The notes below the pieces were generated by a model. That model was not told where the DNA came from and did not search any database. It worked only from the letters and a program-made list of their open reading frames with translations. Below, one piece after another: positions 26,031-34,387 of a DNA stretch of 64,000 bases (its first letter is position 1; every line of letters begins with the position of its first letter). This DNA is from Lysinibacter cavernae. Lineage in GTDB: Bacteria; Actinomycetota; Actinomycetes; Actinomycetales; Microbacteriaceae. Location: contig NZ_JAAMOX010000001.1 in the NCBI RefSeq assembly GCF_011758565.1, positions 1,775,838 through 1,839,837 of the forward strand, written 5' to 3'. Made by a program: the position numbers and the translations under genes.

Positions 26031-27468
26031 GGGCCAGCGACGGCATCCGCTCAACGCCGTGCACCCGCTGGAGGGCCTCTCGCGCCGCGTAATACCCGCA
26101 CAGCCCGTGCACCGAGGGGCCTGGCGGGGTGGATGCCGAACCAAGAAAGACACCTGGCAGCGGCGTGACCCACGGTGCCCGCGAGACAACAGGGCGTTTC
26201 ACGAGCTGCGTCAGTGAGACGGCCCCGCCCATGAAGTCGCCACCGAGCGAATTGGGGTTGTGTCGCTGCAGTTCGAAGGCGCTGCGGGCGGACGTCGCAA
26301 GGATCGTGTCGCGGAAACCAGGCGCGAACCGTTCAATCTGTGCGATGACCTGCTCGCTGAGGTCTTGGCGCGAACCGTTTGGCACGTGCGCGTAGGCCCA
26401 GAGCGTGTGCTTTCCGTCTGGCGCTCGTGTCGGGTCAACGAGGGAAGGCTGCGTGGCAAGCACGTACGGGCGCTCCGCGTGGCGCCCGCGGGCGACGGTG
26501 GCCTCGGCCGCGGCGATCTCTGCCCGGCTGCCACCAATGTGCACGGTTGCGGTCTTGCTCAGTTCAGGGTCGGCCCAGGGAACGGGCGCACTGAGTGCAA
26601 AATCGATCTTGAACGCTCCCGCGCCCCTTCGGTAGCGCCTGAGCGCACGGACGTACCCCGCAGGCAGGCGATCGGCGGCCATCCGCAAAAACGCCTCAGG
26701 TGAGACGTCGAGAATGACGGTGTCTTGGTCGGCAAGTTCGCGGAGGCTGCGCACCGTCCTGTTTGTTTCGATCGTGCCGCCGTTGGCAAGAAAGTCGTCG
26801 GCGAGCGCGTTGGCAATCGATTGCGAACCGCCAACCGGCACCGGCCATCCAGCGGCATGCGCATACGTGGCAAGCGCAAGCCCTCCCCCAGCCACCGCAA
26901 GGCTGTTGTGTCGCCCCGGCACGTGTGCCGACACGCCCGCGAGCAGGGCAGGGGCCGCACCCCCGTGAAAACGCGCTTGACCAAACGGCCCTGCGTGCTC
27001 AAGCACTCGTGCGCCGAAGATTGCAGTGGCCGCCGGATGCCGCGGCACCTGCACAAGTTGCTCAAGCGTGAAGCGCGTGATGGCTGGTGCGTGATCGACA
27101 AGCGGTCCGAGCATCCTTCGCCACGCGTCGCCATCTGCCCCAAGACGTTCTGCCGTATGGTCAAGGTTTCGGAACGCGAGGGCGGCCGGTTGGTGGTCGA
27201 GCGGATGCCCGTACGACACCTCCGGCGTCGCAAACATCATCCGCTGGCTCAGGCCGAAGGCACGAAAGAACGGTGAGGCGAGGGCGAGCGGATGCACGGC
27301 TGAGCATTCGTCGTGGTGGAAGCCGGGGAGCGTGAGCTCGCTCGTCCGCAGCCCACCGCCGATGGTGTCTGCTGCCTCGATGAGGCGAACGTCAAGGCCT
27401 GCTCTCGCGAGCGTGACGGCGGCCGCCAACCCGTTTGGTCCCGAACCGACTACGGTTGCTGCCCCCAT
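26023..27468 (-). CDS. FAD/NAD(P)-dependent oxidoreductase, phytoene-desaturase-like
   Basis: A 481-residue flavoprotein of the CrtI/carotenoid-oxidoreductase superfamily. The N-terminal ATVVGSGPNGLAAAVTLARAGLDVRLIEAAD is a dinucleotide-binding Rossmann motif, followed by GGGLRTSELTLPGFHHDECSAVHPL as in the uncharacterised actinobacterial branch of this group. The C-terminus has the FAD-binding stretch PGVFLGSASTPPGPSVHGLCGYYAA. A strong GGAGG lies before ATG 27468, preferred over GTG 27486. No carotenoid genes lie nearby, so the substrate is unknown. Its end overlaps the sigma-fusion gene by eight bases. Confidence 0.88.
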   Translation of the reverse strand: MGAATVVGSGPNGLAAAVTLARAGLDVRLIEAADTIGGGLRTSELTLPGFHHDECSAVHPLALASPFFRAFGLSQRMMFATPEVSYGHPLDHQPAALAFRNLDHTAERLGADGDAWRRMLGPLVDHAPAITRFTLEQLVQVPRHPAATAIFGARVLEHAGPFGQARFHGGAAPALLAGVSAHVPGRHNSLAVAGGGLALATYAHAAGWPVPVGGSQSIANALADDFLANGGTIETNRTVRSLRELADQDTVILDVSPEAFLRMAADRLPAGYVRALRRYRRGAGAFKIDFALSAPVPWADPELSKTATVHIGGSRAEIAAAEATVARGRHAERPYVLATQPSLVDPTRAPDGKHTLWAYAHVPNGSRQDLSEQVIAQIERFAPGFRDTILATSARSAFELQRHNPNSLGGDFMGGAVSLTQLVKRPVVSRAPWVTPLPGVFLGSASTPPGPSVHGLCGYYAAREALQRVHGVERMPSLAPN

Positions 27469-27530
27469 AATGCCTCCTGCACTCACCCTAGCGGCTCGCC
27501 CGAAGGAGTGGTCAGGTCTATGGTCGGGGT

Positions 27531-28328
27531 ATGCCTCTTTTATTTGCAGCTCTCAGCGGGTTTCTTGGCGGGATCACTCTGGTTATCGGCGCGGCCGTAG
27601 CCTGGTTCGTGCAGATTCCTCGCACCGTCGTTGCGGGGGTCATGGCGTTTGGTGCCGGCGTGCTTATCTCGGCGCTCGCCTATGAGCTTGTTCAAGAGGC
27701 AAACGATGGTGGCGGATTGCTGCCAACCATCGTCGGATTTGTCGTCGGCGCGCTGCTCTACGTTGGGGCCGACTGGATGCTCAGCAAACGCGCCGCCAAC
27801 CAGGCAGCCGGCTCCGAAACGGGCCACCGGCATCGTGGCAAATCGGTTTCCTCTCGCAACGTCACCCACCGGCGACAGTCAGGCTCCTCCGATGAAAACA
27901 GTGGAAAGGTTATCGCGATGGGCGCGCTCATCGATGGGATTCCTGAGTCAATTGTGCTCGGTCTGAGCGTGACGGCAACCGGCGGGCTCAGCCTGCCCAT
28001 CGTGCTCGCGATTGCCATCAGTAACGTGCCAGAGAGCCTCTCAAGTACGTCGGAGCTGAAGAGCTCAGGGCAGAGCGCTCGGTATGTCTTCTCGCTCTGG
28101 AGCGGAATCGCCCTCATCTCGACCGCTGCCGCCTTTCTGGGTTACGCGCTACTGCGCAACAGCCCAGACGAACTCATCGCCGTCATCACGACGGTCGCTG
28201 CCGGCGGCCTGTTGGCAATGGTCTGCAACACCATGATCCCAGAGGCGTTTGCCGAAGAACGCAGGCTCACGGGGCTCTGGGCAACCCTTGGCTTCTTGAC
28301 GGCATTCTCGCTGCACGAGCTCGGGTAG
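27531..28328 (+). CDS. ZIP-family metal transporter
   Basis: A 265-residue membrane protein with eight helices. The ZIP signatures are in helices 4 and 5: GALIDGIPESIVLGLS and AIAISNVPESLSS, whose Asp/Glu/Pro and Asn residues line the metal path. A Ser/Arg/His-rich cytoplasmic loop (about residues 90-122, GHRHRGK) is the usual variable metal-binding loop. The family moves divalent cations such as Zn2+, Fe2+ or Mn2+ towards the cytoplasm. It stands between the divergent FAD oxidoreductase and the yeiH-like gene, 39 bases upstream of the latter. Confidence 0.88.
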   Translation: MPLLFAALSGFLGGITLVIGAAVAWFVQIPRTVVAGVMAFGAGVLISALAYELVQEANDGGGLLPTIVGFVVGALLYVGADWMLSKRAANQAAGSETGHRHRGKSVSSRNVTHRRQSGSSDENSGKVIAMGALIDGIPESIVLGLSVTATGGLSLPIVLAIAISNVPESLSSTSELKSSGQSARYVFSLWSGIALISTAAAFLGYALLRNSPDELIAVITTVAAGGLLAMVCNTMIPEAFAEERRLTGLWATLGFLTAFSLHELG

Positions 28329-28367
28329 GCCAGTCTCGGAGCCGGCAGGGCAATACACTGGAGGCTC

Positions 28368-29390
28368 ATGCACAATCTCACCCGCACCGGCCCTCGCTGG
28401 CTGCCTGGCATCCTCGCTGCCGGGGCCGCCGCGCTGCTCGCTTGGGCGCTACACACGCTCCTCCCCGCGGTGCCGCTCCTGACAATCGCCGTTGCGCTCG
28501 GCATTATCGTTGGCCAGCTTCCCTCGGCCAGACCGGCGCTCACGGGCGCACTCGCCCCCGGGCTCTCGGTGTCGGCGAAGCGACTCATGCGACTCGGCGT
28601 TGTATTGCTTGGCCTGAAACTCAGCCTCGGGGACATCGCGAGCCTCGGCTGGGTCACCATTCTCTCAACCGTTGCGATTGTGCTGCTCACGTTCGGCGGC
28701 ACGCTCTGGCTCGGCAGATTAATGGGGCTTCCCGGCCACCAGCCACTGCTCATCGCGACGGGCTTCTCAATCTGCGGCGCCTCTGCGATCGGAGCAATGA
28801 GCGGCGTGGTCAAGGCAAAAGACGAGGAAACCGCGGTTCCCGTCGCCCTCGTGACCCTCTGCGGAACCCTCGCCATCGTTGTGCTGCCCATTCTCTGGCA
28901 TCCGCTCGGCCTCAGTAACCTGCAGTTTGGGCACTGGGTTGGCGCTGGCGTTCACGATGTTGGCCAGGTAGTTGCGACCGCACAGATCGCGGGGCCTGCC
29001 GCACTCGCCGTCGCCGTCGTGGTCAAACTCACCCGGGTACTCATGCTTGCCCCAATGGTGGCCGTCGCATCCGTCGCTGAGCGTTCACGCGTGCGCCGAG
29101 TCAACAACGGCGCTGAGGAAACCGGCAAGCGCCCGCCGGTTGTCCCCCTCTTTGTGGCCGGGTTCATCGCTGCGGTGCTGCTTCGCTCATTCGTTGCGGT
29201 TCCGGATGCCGTGATTGAGGGAGCCGACACCGCGCAGACCGCGCTACTCGCTATGGCCCTCTTTGGCCTCGGCTCGGCGGTTCGGCTTCGAGACCTCGTA
29301 GGCACCGGGTGGAAAGCGCTTGCCGTTGGGCTGGTCTCGTGGGCCCTGATTGCAGCCCTCGCTTGGGTCGCGGTCATGATCTCGGCCTAG
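28368..29390 (+). CDS. YeiH/UPF0324-family putative sulfate exporter
   Basis: A 340-residue protein with about ten helices. LGLKLSLGDIASLGW, GFSICGASAIGAMSGVVKAKDEETAVPVALVTLCGT and GAGVHDVGQVVATAQIAG are diagnostic for the family. Members are annotated as putative sulfate exporters on the basis of taurine/sulfite-linked operons, and one E. coli member (YeiH) is little studied. GGAGG precedes ATG 28368. It probably forms a two-gene unit with the ZIP transporter. No sulfur-metabolism gene lies next to it, so the substrate is open. Confidence 0.88.
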   Translation: MHNLTRTGPRWLPGILAAGAAALLAWALHTLLPAVPLLTIAVALGIIVGQLPSARPALTGALAPGLSVSAKRLMRLGVVLLGLKLSLGDIASLGWVTILSTVAIVLLTFGGTLWLGRLMGLPGHQPLLIATGFSICGASAIGAMSGVVKAKDEETAVPVALVTLCGTLAIVVLPILWHPLGLSNLQFGHWVGAGVHDVGQVVATAQIAGPAALAVAVVVKLTRVLMLAPMVAVASVAERSRVRRVNNGAEETGKRPPVVPLFVAGFIAAVLLRSFVAVPDAVIEGADTAQTALLAMALFGLGSAVRLRDLVGTGWKALAVGLVSWALIAALAWVAVMISA

Positions 29391-29467
29391 CCCGCAAGCT
29401 CCTAGTGCCGCGGCTCTACCTCGGCCACCGACCATCGGCCATCAGCCACCGAGCACTGAGCATCGAG

Positions 29468-29529
29468 CATCGGTTCGCCACTTTTTGCGATATTTCGGGC
29501 GAAAAACCGCAAAAAGCGGCGAACCGATG
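29468..29529. repeat. Intergenic inverted repeat, element D
   Basis: A 62-bp unit with a perfect 12-bp outer arm (CATCGGTTCGCC / complement) and a second perfect 9-bp stem inside (CTTTTTGCG / CGCAAAAAG). Length and arm pattern match element E at 44057-44118 (CATC..TTCGCCACT..TTGCG shared), and the core resembles element A. It lies in the 340-base gap between the yeiH-like gene and the dehydratase gene. Confidence 0.75.
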
Positions 29530-29582
29530 GCTGTGGTGCCGCGGCAGCCCTGGTCGTCGGCGCGGGAACCGACGCGGGAGCC

Positions 29583-29630
29583 GGCACGGGCACGGGCACG
29601 GGCACGGGCGCGGGCGCGGGCGCGGGCGCC
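29583..29630 (+). repeat. Hexanucleotide tandem repeat
   Basis: Eight copies of a 6-bp unit, four GGCACG followed by three GGCGCG and one GGCGCC, about 100 bases upstream of the dehydratase gene. It lies in an open frame that continues into that gene, but Ala/Arg-only translation and lack of a ribosome site argue for non-coding DNA. Such arrays can vary in length by slippage. Confidence 0.8.
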
Positions 29631-29677
29631 GACGCGGAAGCGGACGCGGCCGGATGACCCACTATCATCCAGTGCGC

Positions 29678-29690
29678 GTGTACCGTACAC
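29678..29690. promoter_or_regulatory. Candidate GntR operator before the dehydratase gene
   Basis: GTGTAC-C-GTACAC is a perfect 6+1+6 palindrome 40 bases upstream of the dehydratase start. GntR/FadR-type regulators commonly bind short palindromes with GTnnAC halves, and a FadR-type gene lies just downstream of the dehydratase. Confidence 0.5.
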
Positions 29691-29730
29691 TTACACAGTA
29701 TCCGCACCTGTGAACAGAAAGGCGGGACCA

Positions 29731-30846
29731 ATGAAGATCTCCGCAATCGACGTATTCGGCTACGACCTCAGCTACGCACACGGCGAGTACGTCATGTCCG
29801 GCGGCAGGGCCGCGACCTCGCAGTCAGCAACAGCGGTGCGCATCACCACGGATGACGGCCTCGAGGGCTGGGGCGAAGTTGTTCCCCTCGGCGGCACCTA
29901 TCTCCCAACATTTACCGGCGCAATCAGGGCCGCAATCGCAGAGATCGCACCAGCGCTCATCGGCGCGGACCCGCAGAACATTTCGAGCCTGCACACCATC
30001 ATGGACGGCATCCTGCTCGGCCAAGAAGCGACAAAAAGCGCGATCGATATTGCGGCGTGGGACATCCTCGGCAAGTCTGCAGGCCTCCCACTCTCGACGC
30101 TCATGGGTGGCGTCCTCAACGAAGACTTTCCGCTCTATGAGGCGGTACCGCTCGACAGCCCCGAGGCCATGGCCGCGTTTGTGCGGGCGCGGATGGATGC
30201 GGGTATCCGCCGTTTCCAGCTCAAGGTTGGCAACCTTCCACTCGAGGATGCCGCTCGAACGCGAGCCGTGATAGAAACGGTCGACGACGACGACGACGTC
30301 ATCGTTATCGCCGACTCAAACGGTGGCTGGGATGTTGCCGATGCCGTGCAGGCAGCGCACGCAATGCACGGCCTCCCCGTCTACATCGAGCAGCCATGCC
30401 GCAGCATGGCCGACAACATTATCGTGCAACGCAGCATGTCTCAGCCGCTCATCCTCGACGAATGCGTCGTGACCCTCGACGACCTCTACGCCGTTAAATA
30501 TGAGGCGAGGGCCGTCGCCATCAACATCAAACTCAGCCGAGTTGGCGGGCTGACCAATGCCATCCGTATCCGCGACGCCGCACAGTCTCTTGGGCTCAAG
30601 ACCTCGATGGAGGATACCTGGGGTGGCGACCTCACCTCGGCCGCCGTGAGCCATTTGGCGGCAAGTACCCAGCCACAGAGCCTGTTTAACGTTTCGTTCT
30701 TTAACGACTGGACCAACGAACACATCGCGGGATACCAGCCTCGCTCGGTTAACGGCAGGGGAAGCGCGCCAGCAGGGCCGGGCCTCGGTGTCACCGTTGA
30801 TACGTCACAGCTCACGCACCTGGCTACCTACCGCGCGGCAGCGTAA
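29731..30846 (+). CDS. Enolase-superfamily dehydratase, cis-3-hydroxy-L-proline dehydratase-like
   Basis: A 371-residue mandelate racemase/muconate lactonizing enzyme family member. The N-terminal capping domain has MSGGRAATSQSATAVRITTDDGLEGWGE. The barrel carries the catalytic RRFQLKVG lysine strand, metal ligands in IADSNGG (Asp), YIEQPC (Glu) and ILDECV (Asp/Glu), INIKLSRVGGL with the second catalytic Lys, and EDTWGGDLTSAA near the end. The EQPC and EDTWGGD pattern is what I associate with cis-3-hydroxy-L-proline dehydratases, which dehydrate that amino acid to pyrroline-2-carboxylate. Other acid substrates are not excluded. ATG 29731 follows AAGGCGGG; the longer open frame to 29485 is repeat DNA. 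Proline racemase or reductase genes are not adjacent. Confidence 0.85.
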   Translation: MKISAIDVFGYDLSYAHGEYVMSGGRAATSQSATAVRITTDDGLEGWGEVVPLGGTYLPTFTGAIRAAIAEIAPALIGADPQNISSLHTIMDGILLGQEATKSAIDIAAWDILGKSAGLPLSTLMGGVLNEDFPLYEAVPLDSPEAMAAFVRARMDAGIRRFQLKVGNLPLEDAARTRAVIETVDDDDDVIVIADSNGGWDVADAVQAAHAMHGLPVYIEQPCRSMADNIIVQRSMSQPLILDECVVTLDDLYAVKYEARAVAINIKLSRVGGLTNAIRIRDAAQSLGLKTSMEDTWGGDLTSAAVSHLAASTQPQSLFNVSFFNDWTNEHIAGYQPRSVNGRGSAPAGPGLGVTVDTSQLTHLATYRAAA

Positions 30847-30868
30847 ACAAGCTGCATACCCGCGCTAC

Positions 30869-31543
30869 CTAATCCCTGAGGCGCTGCCGCTTCGCCTTCA
30901 GAATATGCTCGCGCACAAGCCGCTCCATGCCAGGCTGGTCGCCGGCGAGAGCGAGGTCGACCATGTCTTCGTGCTCGGTTGTTGCGTCGATGAGCACGCC
31001 GGCTTGTGCGTCGCGAAGGAGACCAAACAGGCGGCTTCGCTGACGGAGCTTGCGCACGGTATCCACGACCTCCGGATTGCCGTGCAGTGCAAGAAAATCG
31101 CAGTGATACCTGGTATCAAGGTCCATATAGGCGATGACATCGCCCTCGGTCGCGGCGAGATTCAGCGCCTGAGCAAGTGGCCGAAGCGCTTCAACCTGAG
31201 GCGCGAGCGTGGCGTCACAGGCCGCGGCGATCGCCCCCATGACCGGGACCTCGATCAGCACCCGTAGTTCGACCACATTGTCGAGGCGTTCTTGGCTCAG
31301 CTCAACAACCCGGTAGCCGGAGTTCGGCAGGATCTCGACGGCACCGTCTCGCACCAGCTCCCGAAGCGCCTCGCGCACTGGGGTGGCAGAAACGCCAAAT
31401 CGTTCGGCGAGCGCTGGGGCGGAATACACCGATCCAGGCTGGAGCTCGCCGGTCTGCAGGCCGGCCTGGAGCTGCGCCAGAATTTGGCTGTGCAGGCTCG
31501 GCGCCTTAGTGAGCGGCTGGAGCGCACGCCTCGAAGTAGTCAC
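30869..31543 (-). CDS. GntR-family regulator, FadR subfamily (first)
   Basis: The 224-residue protein has an N-terminal winged helix (LHSQILAQLQAGLQTGELQPG, PALAERFGVSATPVREALRELVRDGAVEI) and an all-helical FCD ligand domain (about residues 90-215) with Asp/His residues for a metal ion (DTRYHCDFLALHGNPEV, ATTEHEDMVDLAL). It probably senses an organic acid. It converges with the dehydratase gene, with 22 bases between the stop codons, and may bind the palindrome in front of that gene. The start is GTG 31543, without a strong ribosome site. Confidence 0.88.
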   Translation of the reverse strand: MTTSRRALQPLTKAPSLHSQILAQLQAGLQTGELQPGSVYSAPALAERFGVSATPVREALRELVRDGAVEILPNSGYRVVELSQERLDNVVELRVLIEVPVMGAIAAACDATLAPQVEALRPLAQALNLAATEGDVIAYMDLDTRYHCDFLALHGNPEVVDTVRKLRQRSRLFGLLRDAQAGVLIDATTEHEDMVDLALAGDQPGMERLVREHILKAKRQRLRD

Positions 31544-31651
31544 TAGCCCGCCCGTCCAACGCTGCCAACAGAATGTCGCCAGTCTACAAGAGGGGCTCGC
31601 CTACAAACGATGCCCAGCTCCGGAAGACCTCGCACACAACTAGTCGACAAA

Positions 31652-31709
31652 CAGAATGGTCGCTGATCCACCATAACCGCTTGGGCTAGGTGGATCTGCG
31701 ACCATTCTG
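31652..31709. repeat. Intergenic inverted repeat, element C
   Basis: Two 21-base arms (31652-31672, 31689-31709) match at 20 of 21 positions around a 16-base loop. The arm CAGAATGGTCGCTGATCCAC is nearly identical to that of element B at 5375-5434, 26 kb away. It lies in the 222-base gap between the GntR start and the SDR end; nothing else is evident in that gap. Confidence 0.78.
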
Positions 31710-31765
31710 CGACGGTTCAGCAAGGGTTCAGCAACGGCTCTGCGGCTCGGCTGCACACCAGGCGA

Positions 31766-32527
31766 CTAGTAGATGTGTGAACCACCATTGATGTCGTACG
31801 TTGCGCCGGTGAGGTAACCGGCATCTGGGCTCAGCAGAAACGCGAAGAGCGCGGCAACCTCGTCGGCCGTTGCCTGACGGCCGACCGGCACGTCGGCCGA
31901 CAGCTTCTCTTCGAGCTCGGGAGTCGAGGATGCGGCGCGAATGTCGGTGCTCACGACACCGGGGGCGACCGCGTTCACGGTCACACCGGTCGGTCCGAGC
32001 TCGCGAGCCAGCGCGCGCGTGAATCCTAGGATTGCGGCCTTCGCTGCCGAGTACGGCACGCCCCCGAAGACGCCGCCACCGCGAATCGCGGAAACGCTCG
32101 ACATGTTGGCGATGCGCCCGTATCCGGCCTCAACCATGGATGCGGCGACGCGCTTACTCACGATGTAGGTGCCCGTCGCGTTGATGGTCATTACGCGATT
32201 CCATTCTTCGAGCGTGGTCTCGAAGAAACGTGTCGGCGAGGTGATGCCCGCGATGTTGGCGAGGCCGCCAACCCTCGGAAGGGCCCGTTCGATTGCGGTC
32301 ACTGCGGCATCCACCGAATCCGGGTCGGTCACGTTTCCGGCGACGCCGAGGGCGGGTACGCCAAACTCTGCGGCGATCTCGGATGCGGCGGCGGCAGCGG
32401 CATCGCCGTCGAGGTCAATAATGCCGACGGCCCAACCCTGCTGGGCGAGCTTTCGGGCGGTTGCGCGTCCAATGCCGCGCTGCGAGGCGGCTCCGGTAAC
32501 GATTGCGGTGAGTTGTTCGGTGCTCAT
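31766..32527 (-). CDS. SDR-family NAD(P)-dependent oxidoreductase
   Basis: A classical short-chain dehydrogenase of 253 residues. It has the cofactor motif TGAASQRGIGRATA, acidic Asp38-like residue in IIDLDGD favouring NAD, the NIAG motif (ANIAGIT), Ser in NMSSVSA, the YSAAK catalytic pair, and the C-terminal GATYDINGG. It oxidises or reduces an alcohol group, probably in a sugar or hydroxy-acid pathway. TAGGAG precedes ATG 32527. The isomerase gene ends nine bases upstream, so the two are one operon, transcribed divergently from the second GntR gene. Confidence 0.9.
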   Translation of the reverse strand: MSTEQLTAIVTGAASQRGIGRATARKLAQQGWAVGIIDLDGDAAAAAASEIAAEFGVPALGVAGNVTDPDSVDAAVTAIERALPRVGGLANIAGITSPTRFFETTLEEWNRVMTINATGTYIVSKRVAASMVEAGYGRIANMSSVSAIRGGGVFGGVPYSAAKAAILGFTRALARELGPTGVTVNAVAPGVVSTDIRAASSTPELEEKLSADVPVGRQATADEVAALFAFLLSPDAGYLTGATYDINGGSHIY

Positions 32528-32535
32528 GATGTCTC

Positions 32536-33378
32536 CTAGGCGGTTGTGGGGGTGAAGAGTGTAGAAATGGTTTCGGCGGCGACACGGGCTGCGGCAGCTC
32601 TGTTATCGTTTTCGGTGTCTCGAGTCTCAAGTTCGAGCGAATATTTGCCCGAGTATCCGATGCCGTCGAGGGCCGCGATCGTCGCAGCAAAATCAACCTG
32701 TCCGTTGCCGATGCTGTGGTGGATATAGCCGGGTTCCGCGTCCCGAAGGTGAACGTGGGTGATGCGGTCGCCAAAAAGCTCAACAAACTCGGGGGGCTGC
32801 GACCCTGAGGCAACGATGTGGCTCACATCGCAGATGAGACCGATGCGCGCGTCAACCTTTGCCGCGATGAGCTGGGCCCGTTCGAGGTTGAAGCAGAGGC
32901 GATGGAAGTGTGGGGCTTCGAACCACAGCTCGATGCCGCGGCGCTCAGCGGCCTCGCGTACGCGGCCGAGTTGCTCGGCAACGGCATCCGTGTCTGCCTC
33001 AAGGCTCACGATCGTGTCGTGCGACTGCCATCCGCAGGGCAACACTAGTGCGTCACTGCCGATTGCAACCGCAAGGTCGAGCAGCCGATCTCGGTGTTCG
33101 TCACGGGCGGCTTGCTCCGACGGGGTCAGTGGCGCGTTGAGGTCGCCGATGTCGGCGTTGATGCTGCGCACCGTGAGTCCGGATGCGTTGACCGTTGCGG
33201 AAACCTGGCGAACGGCTTCATCATCGAGCACGTAGGGCACGTGGTCGCAGACGCCGGGAAGGGCCCCGAGGTCGATGCCGGTGAAGCCCTGGTCACTGAT
33301 TGCTGCGAGCGCCTGGTCGAGCGGCAAATGCCTGAGCGTAATGGTCGAGCAGATAACACGGCTGGTATCAAATCCCAT
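32536..33378 (-). CDS. Sugar-phosphate isomerase/epimerase, AP-endonuclease-2 TIM barrel
   Basis: The 280-residue protein belongs to the xylose-isomerase-like TIM-barrel group. Signature stretches are GFTGIDLGALPGVCDHVPY, metal ligands in WFEAPHFHRL (Glu), GLICDVSHIVASG (Asp, His), THVHLRDAEPG (His) and YSLELETRD (Glu). Such enzymes isomerise or dehydrate sugars and cyclitols. ATG 33378 follows CGGAGA; the in-frame extension to 33429 would run through the operator and is not used. It is the first gene of the operon with the SDR. The reaction is not predictable from sequence. Confidence 0.87.
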   Translation of the reverse strand: MGFDTSRVICSTITLRHLPLDQALAAISDQGFTGIDLGALPGVCDHVPYVLDDEAVRQVSATVNASGLTVRSINADIGDLNAPLTPSEQAARDEHRDRLLDLAVAIGSDALVLPCGWQSHDTIVSLEADTDAVAEQLGRVREAAERRGIELWFEAPHFHRLCFNLERAQLIAAKVDARIGLICDVSHIVASGSQPPEFVELFGDRITHVHLRDAEPGYIHHSIGNGQVDFAATIAALDGIGYSGKYSLELETRDTENDNRAAAARVAAETISTLFTPTTA

Positions 33379-33417
33379 GGGTTCTCTCCGTCGAGGTCGC
33401 GATCTCATTCGATCGTG

Positions 33418-33437
33418 TCTTATTGTCAACAGTTAGA
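33418..33437. promoter_or_regulatory. Candidate GntR operator before the isomerase-SDR operon
   Basis: TCTTATTGTCAACAGTTAGA contains TATTGTCAACAGT, one base different from the TATTGTTAACAGT in front of the MHS transporter gene (34316-34333). It is 40 bases upstream of the isomerase start. Confidence 0.6.
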
Positions 33438-33494
33438 TACTAGACCCCCAACCCCGTGCGCGCGCAAATCTGATTCCCCCGAGGCCCACTGTTC

Positions 33495-33507
33495 ACTGTT
33501 CGACAGT
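33495..33507. promoter_or_regulatory. Candidate operator just upstream of the second GntR gene
   Basis: ACTGTTCGACAGT is a perfect 13-bp palindrome 20 bases before the GntR start. It shares the ACTGTT/ACAGT halves with the other two sites but has a one-base longer centre. Autoregulation is likely. Confidence 0.55.
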
Positions 33508-33526
33508 AGGCAGTAGGGTTGATGCC

Positions 33527-34222
33527 ATGACTCAGTCGCGCAACGCATCCCTTCAGAGCCTTGGCTCCATCGACCGCCAGACCAGAAGAGAGCAAATCCT
33601 CTCCCGACTGCGCGAAGCCATTAGCTCAGGCCAGCTCGCCGCAGGAACCCACCTCGCCGAAATTGAGCTCAGCGACGCCCTTGGTGTGAGTCGCGGCACC
33701 CTTCGCGAGGCGCTTCGCCACCTCCAGCAGGAGGGGCTCCTCATTTCCGACGCCCGAGGCCGACTCTCAGTCCGCAAGGTCAGCGGGGCCGAGGTCCGAG
33801 AGATCTTCGCCGTCCGCGCCGCGCTCGAATCCCTCGCCCTCGCGGAAATCTGCGCCCTTCCGGACCGCAGCGAAATCGTGAACGACATGCTCACGATGCT
33901 CGACCGCCTCAAGGACACCGAGGACAACTTCGCCGCACAAATCGACGCCGACCTCGCCTTCCACGAAACGCTGTGCACGGCAAGCGGCAACGGCACCCTC
34001 CTCCAGGCGTGGCTCAATGTTTCTGGACTTGCGAGGGCCGCCATCACCGCGGCCGGCCCGGAGACCGCGCTCAACAACATGGCCCACACCAGACACGCCC
34101 CGTTTGTAGAGTTCATCAAGAGTGGCGATGTGGAAGCAGGGAAGCAGTTTCTCGAAGAGCACATGCGCATCGCCGCGGACCGGATTCTCGAACGCATGGA
34201 GCAGTCTGCGGACTCAGAATAG
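33527..34222 (+). CDS. GntR-family regulator, FadR subfamily (second)
   Basis: A 231-residue transcription regulator. Residues 20-85 form the winged helix (REQILSRLREAISSGQLAAGTHLAEIELSDALGVSRGTLREALRHLQQEGLL). The FCD domain follows, with AQIDADLAFHETLCTASGNGTL and the closing HEPFV-like RHAPFVEFIKSGD segment. It is divergent from the isomerase-SDR operon and followed by the MHS transporter gene. Similar palindromes stand before both neighbours and before the gene itself, so it is most likely the local repressor with a pathway acid as inducer. Confidence 0.9.
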   Translation: MTQSRNASLQSLGSIDRQTRREQILSRLREAISSGQLAAGTHLAEIELSDALGVSRGTLREALRHLQQEGLLISDARGRLSVRKVSGAEVREIFAVRAALESLALAEICALPDRSEIVNDMLTMLDRLKDTEDNFAAQIDADLAFHETLCTASGNGTLLQAWLNVSGLARAAITAAGPETALNNMAHTRHAPFVEFIKSGDVEAGKQFLEEHMRIAADRILERMEQSADSE

Positions 34223-34315
34223 CCAGATCACCAAACCCTTTCCGCCAGCATGCTTCCACGGGAGGCGATTTCTCCCCCTGAATGAAGGGAGTTTTCCCTA
34301 TCCGCATGACAAAGT

Positions 34316-34333
34316 TCTATTGTTAACAGTAGA
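34316..34333. promoter_or_regulatory. Candidate GntR operator before the MHS transporter
   Basis: TCTATTGTTAACAGTAGA is an 18-bp near-perfect palindrome with one mismatched pair, 55 bases upstream of the transporter start. Its core recurs at 33421-33433. Confidence 0.62.
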
Positions 34334-34387
34334 ATCGTTAGCGATATTGAGGCAGCTCCCGTGCAGCGCCTATCAAAGGAGATAGAA

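Noticed and set aside
29485-29730. N-terminal extension of the dehydratase frame
   Set aside because: It would translate element D and the hexamer array into Arg/Ala repeats, while the conserved protein starts at 29731 behind a ribosome site.
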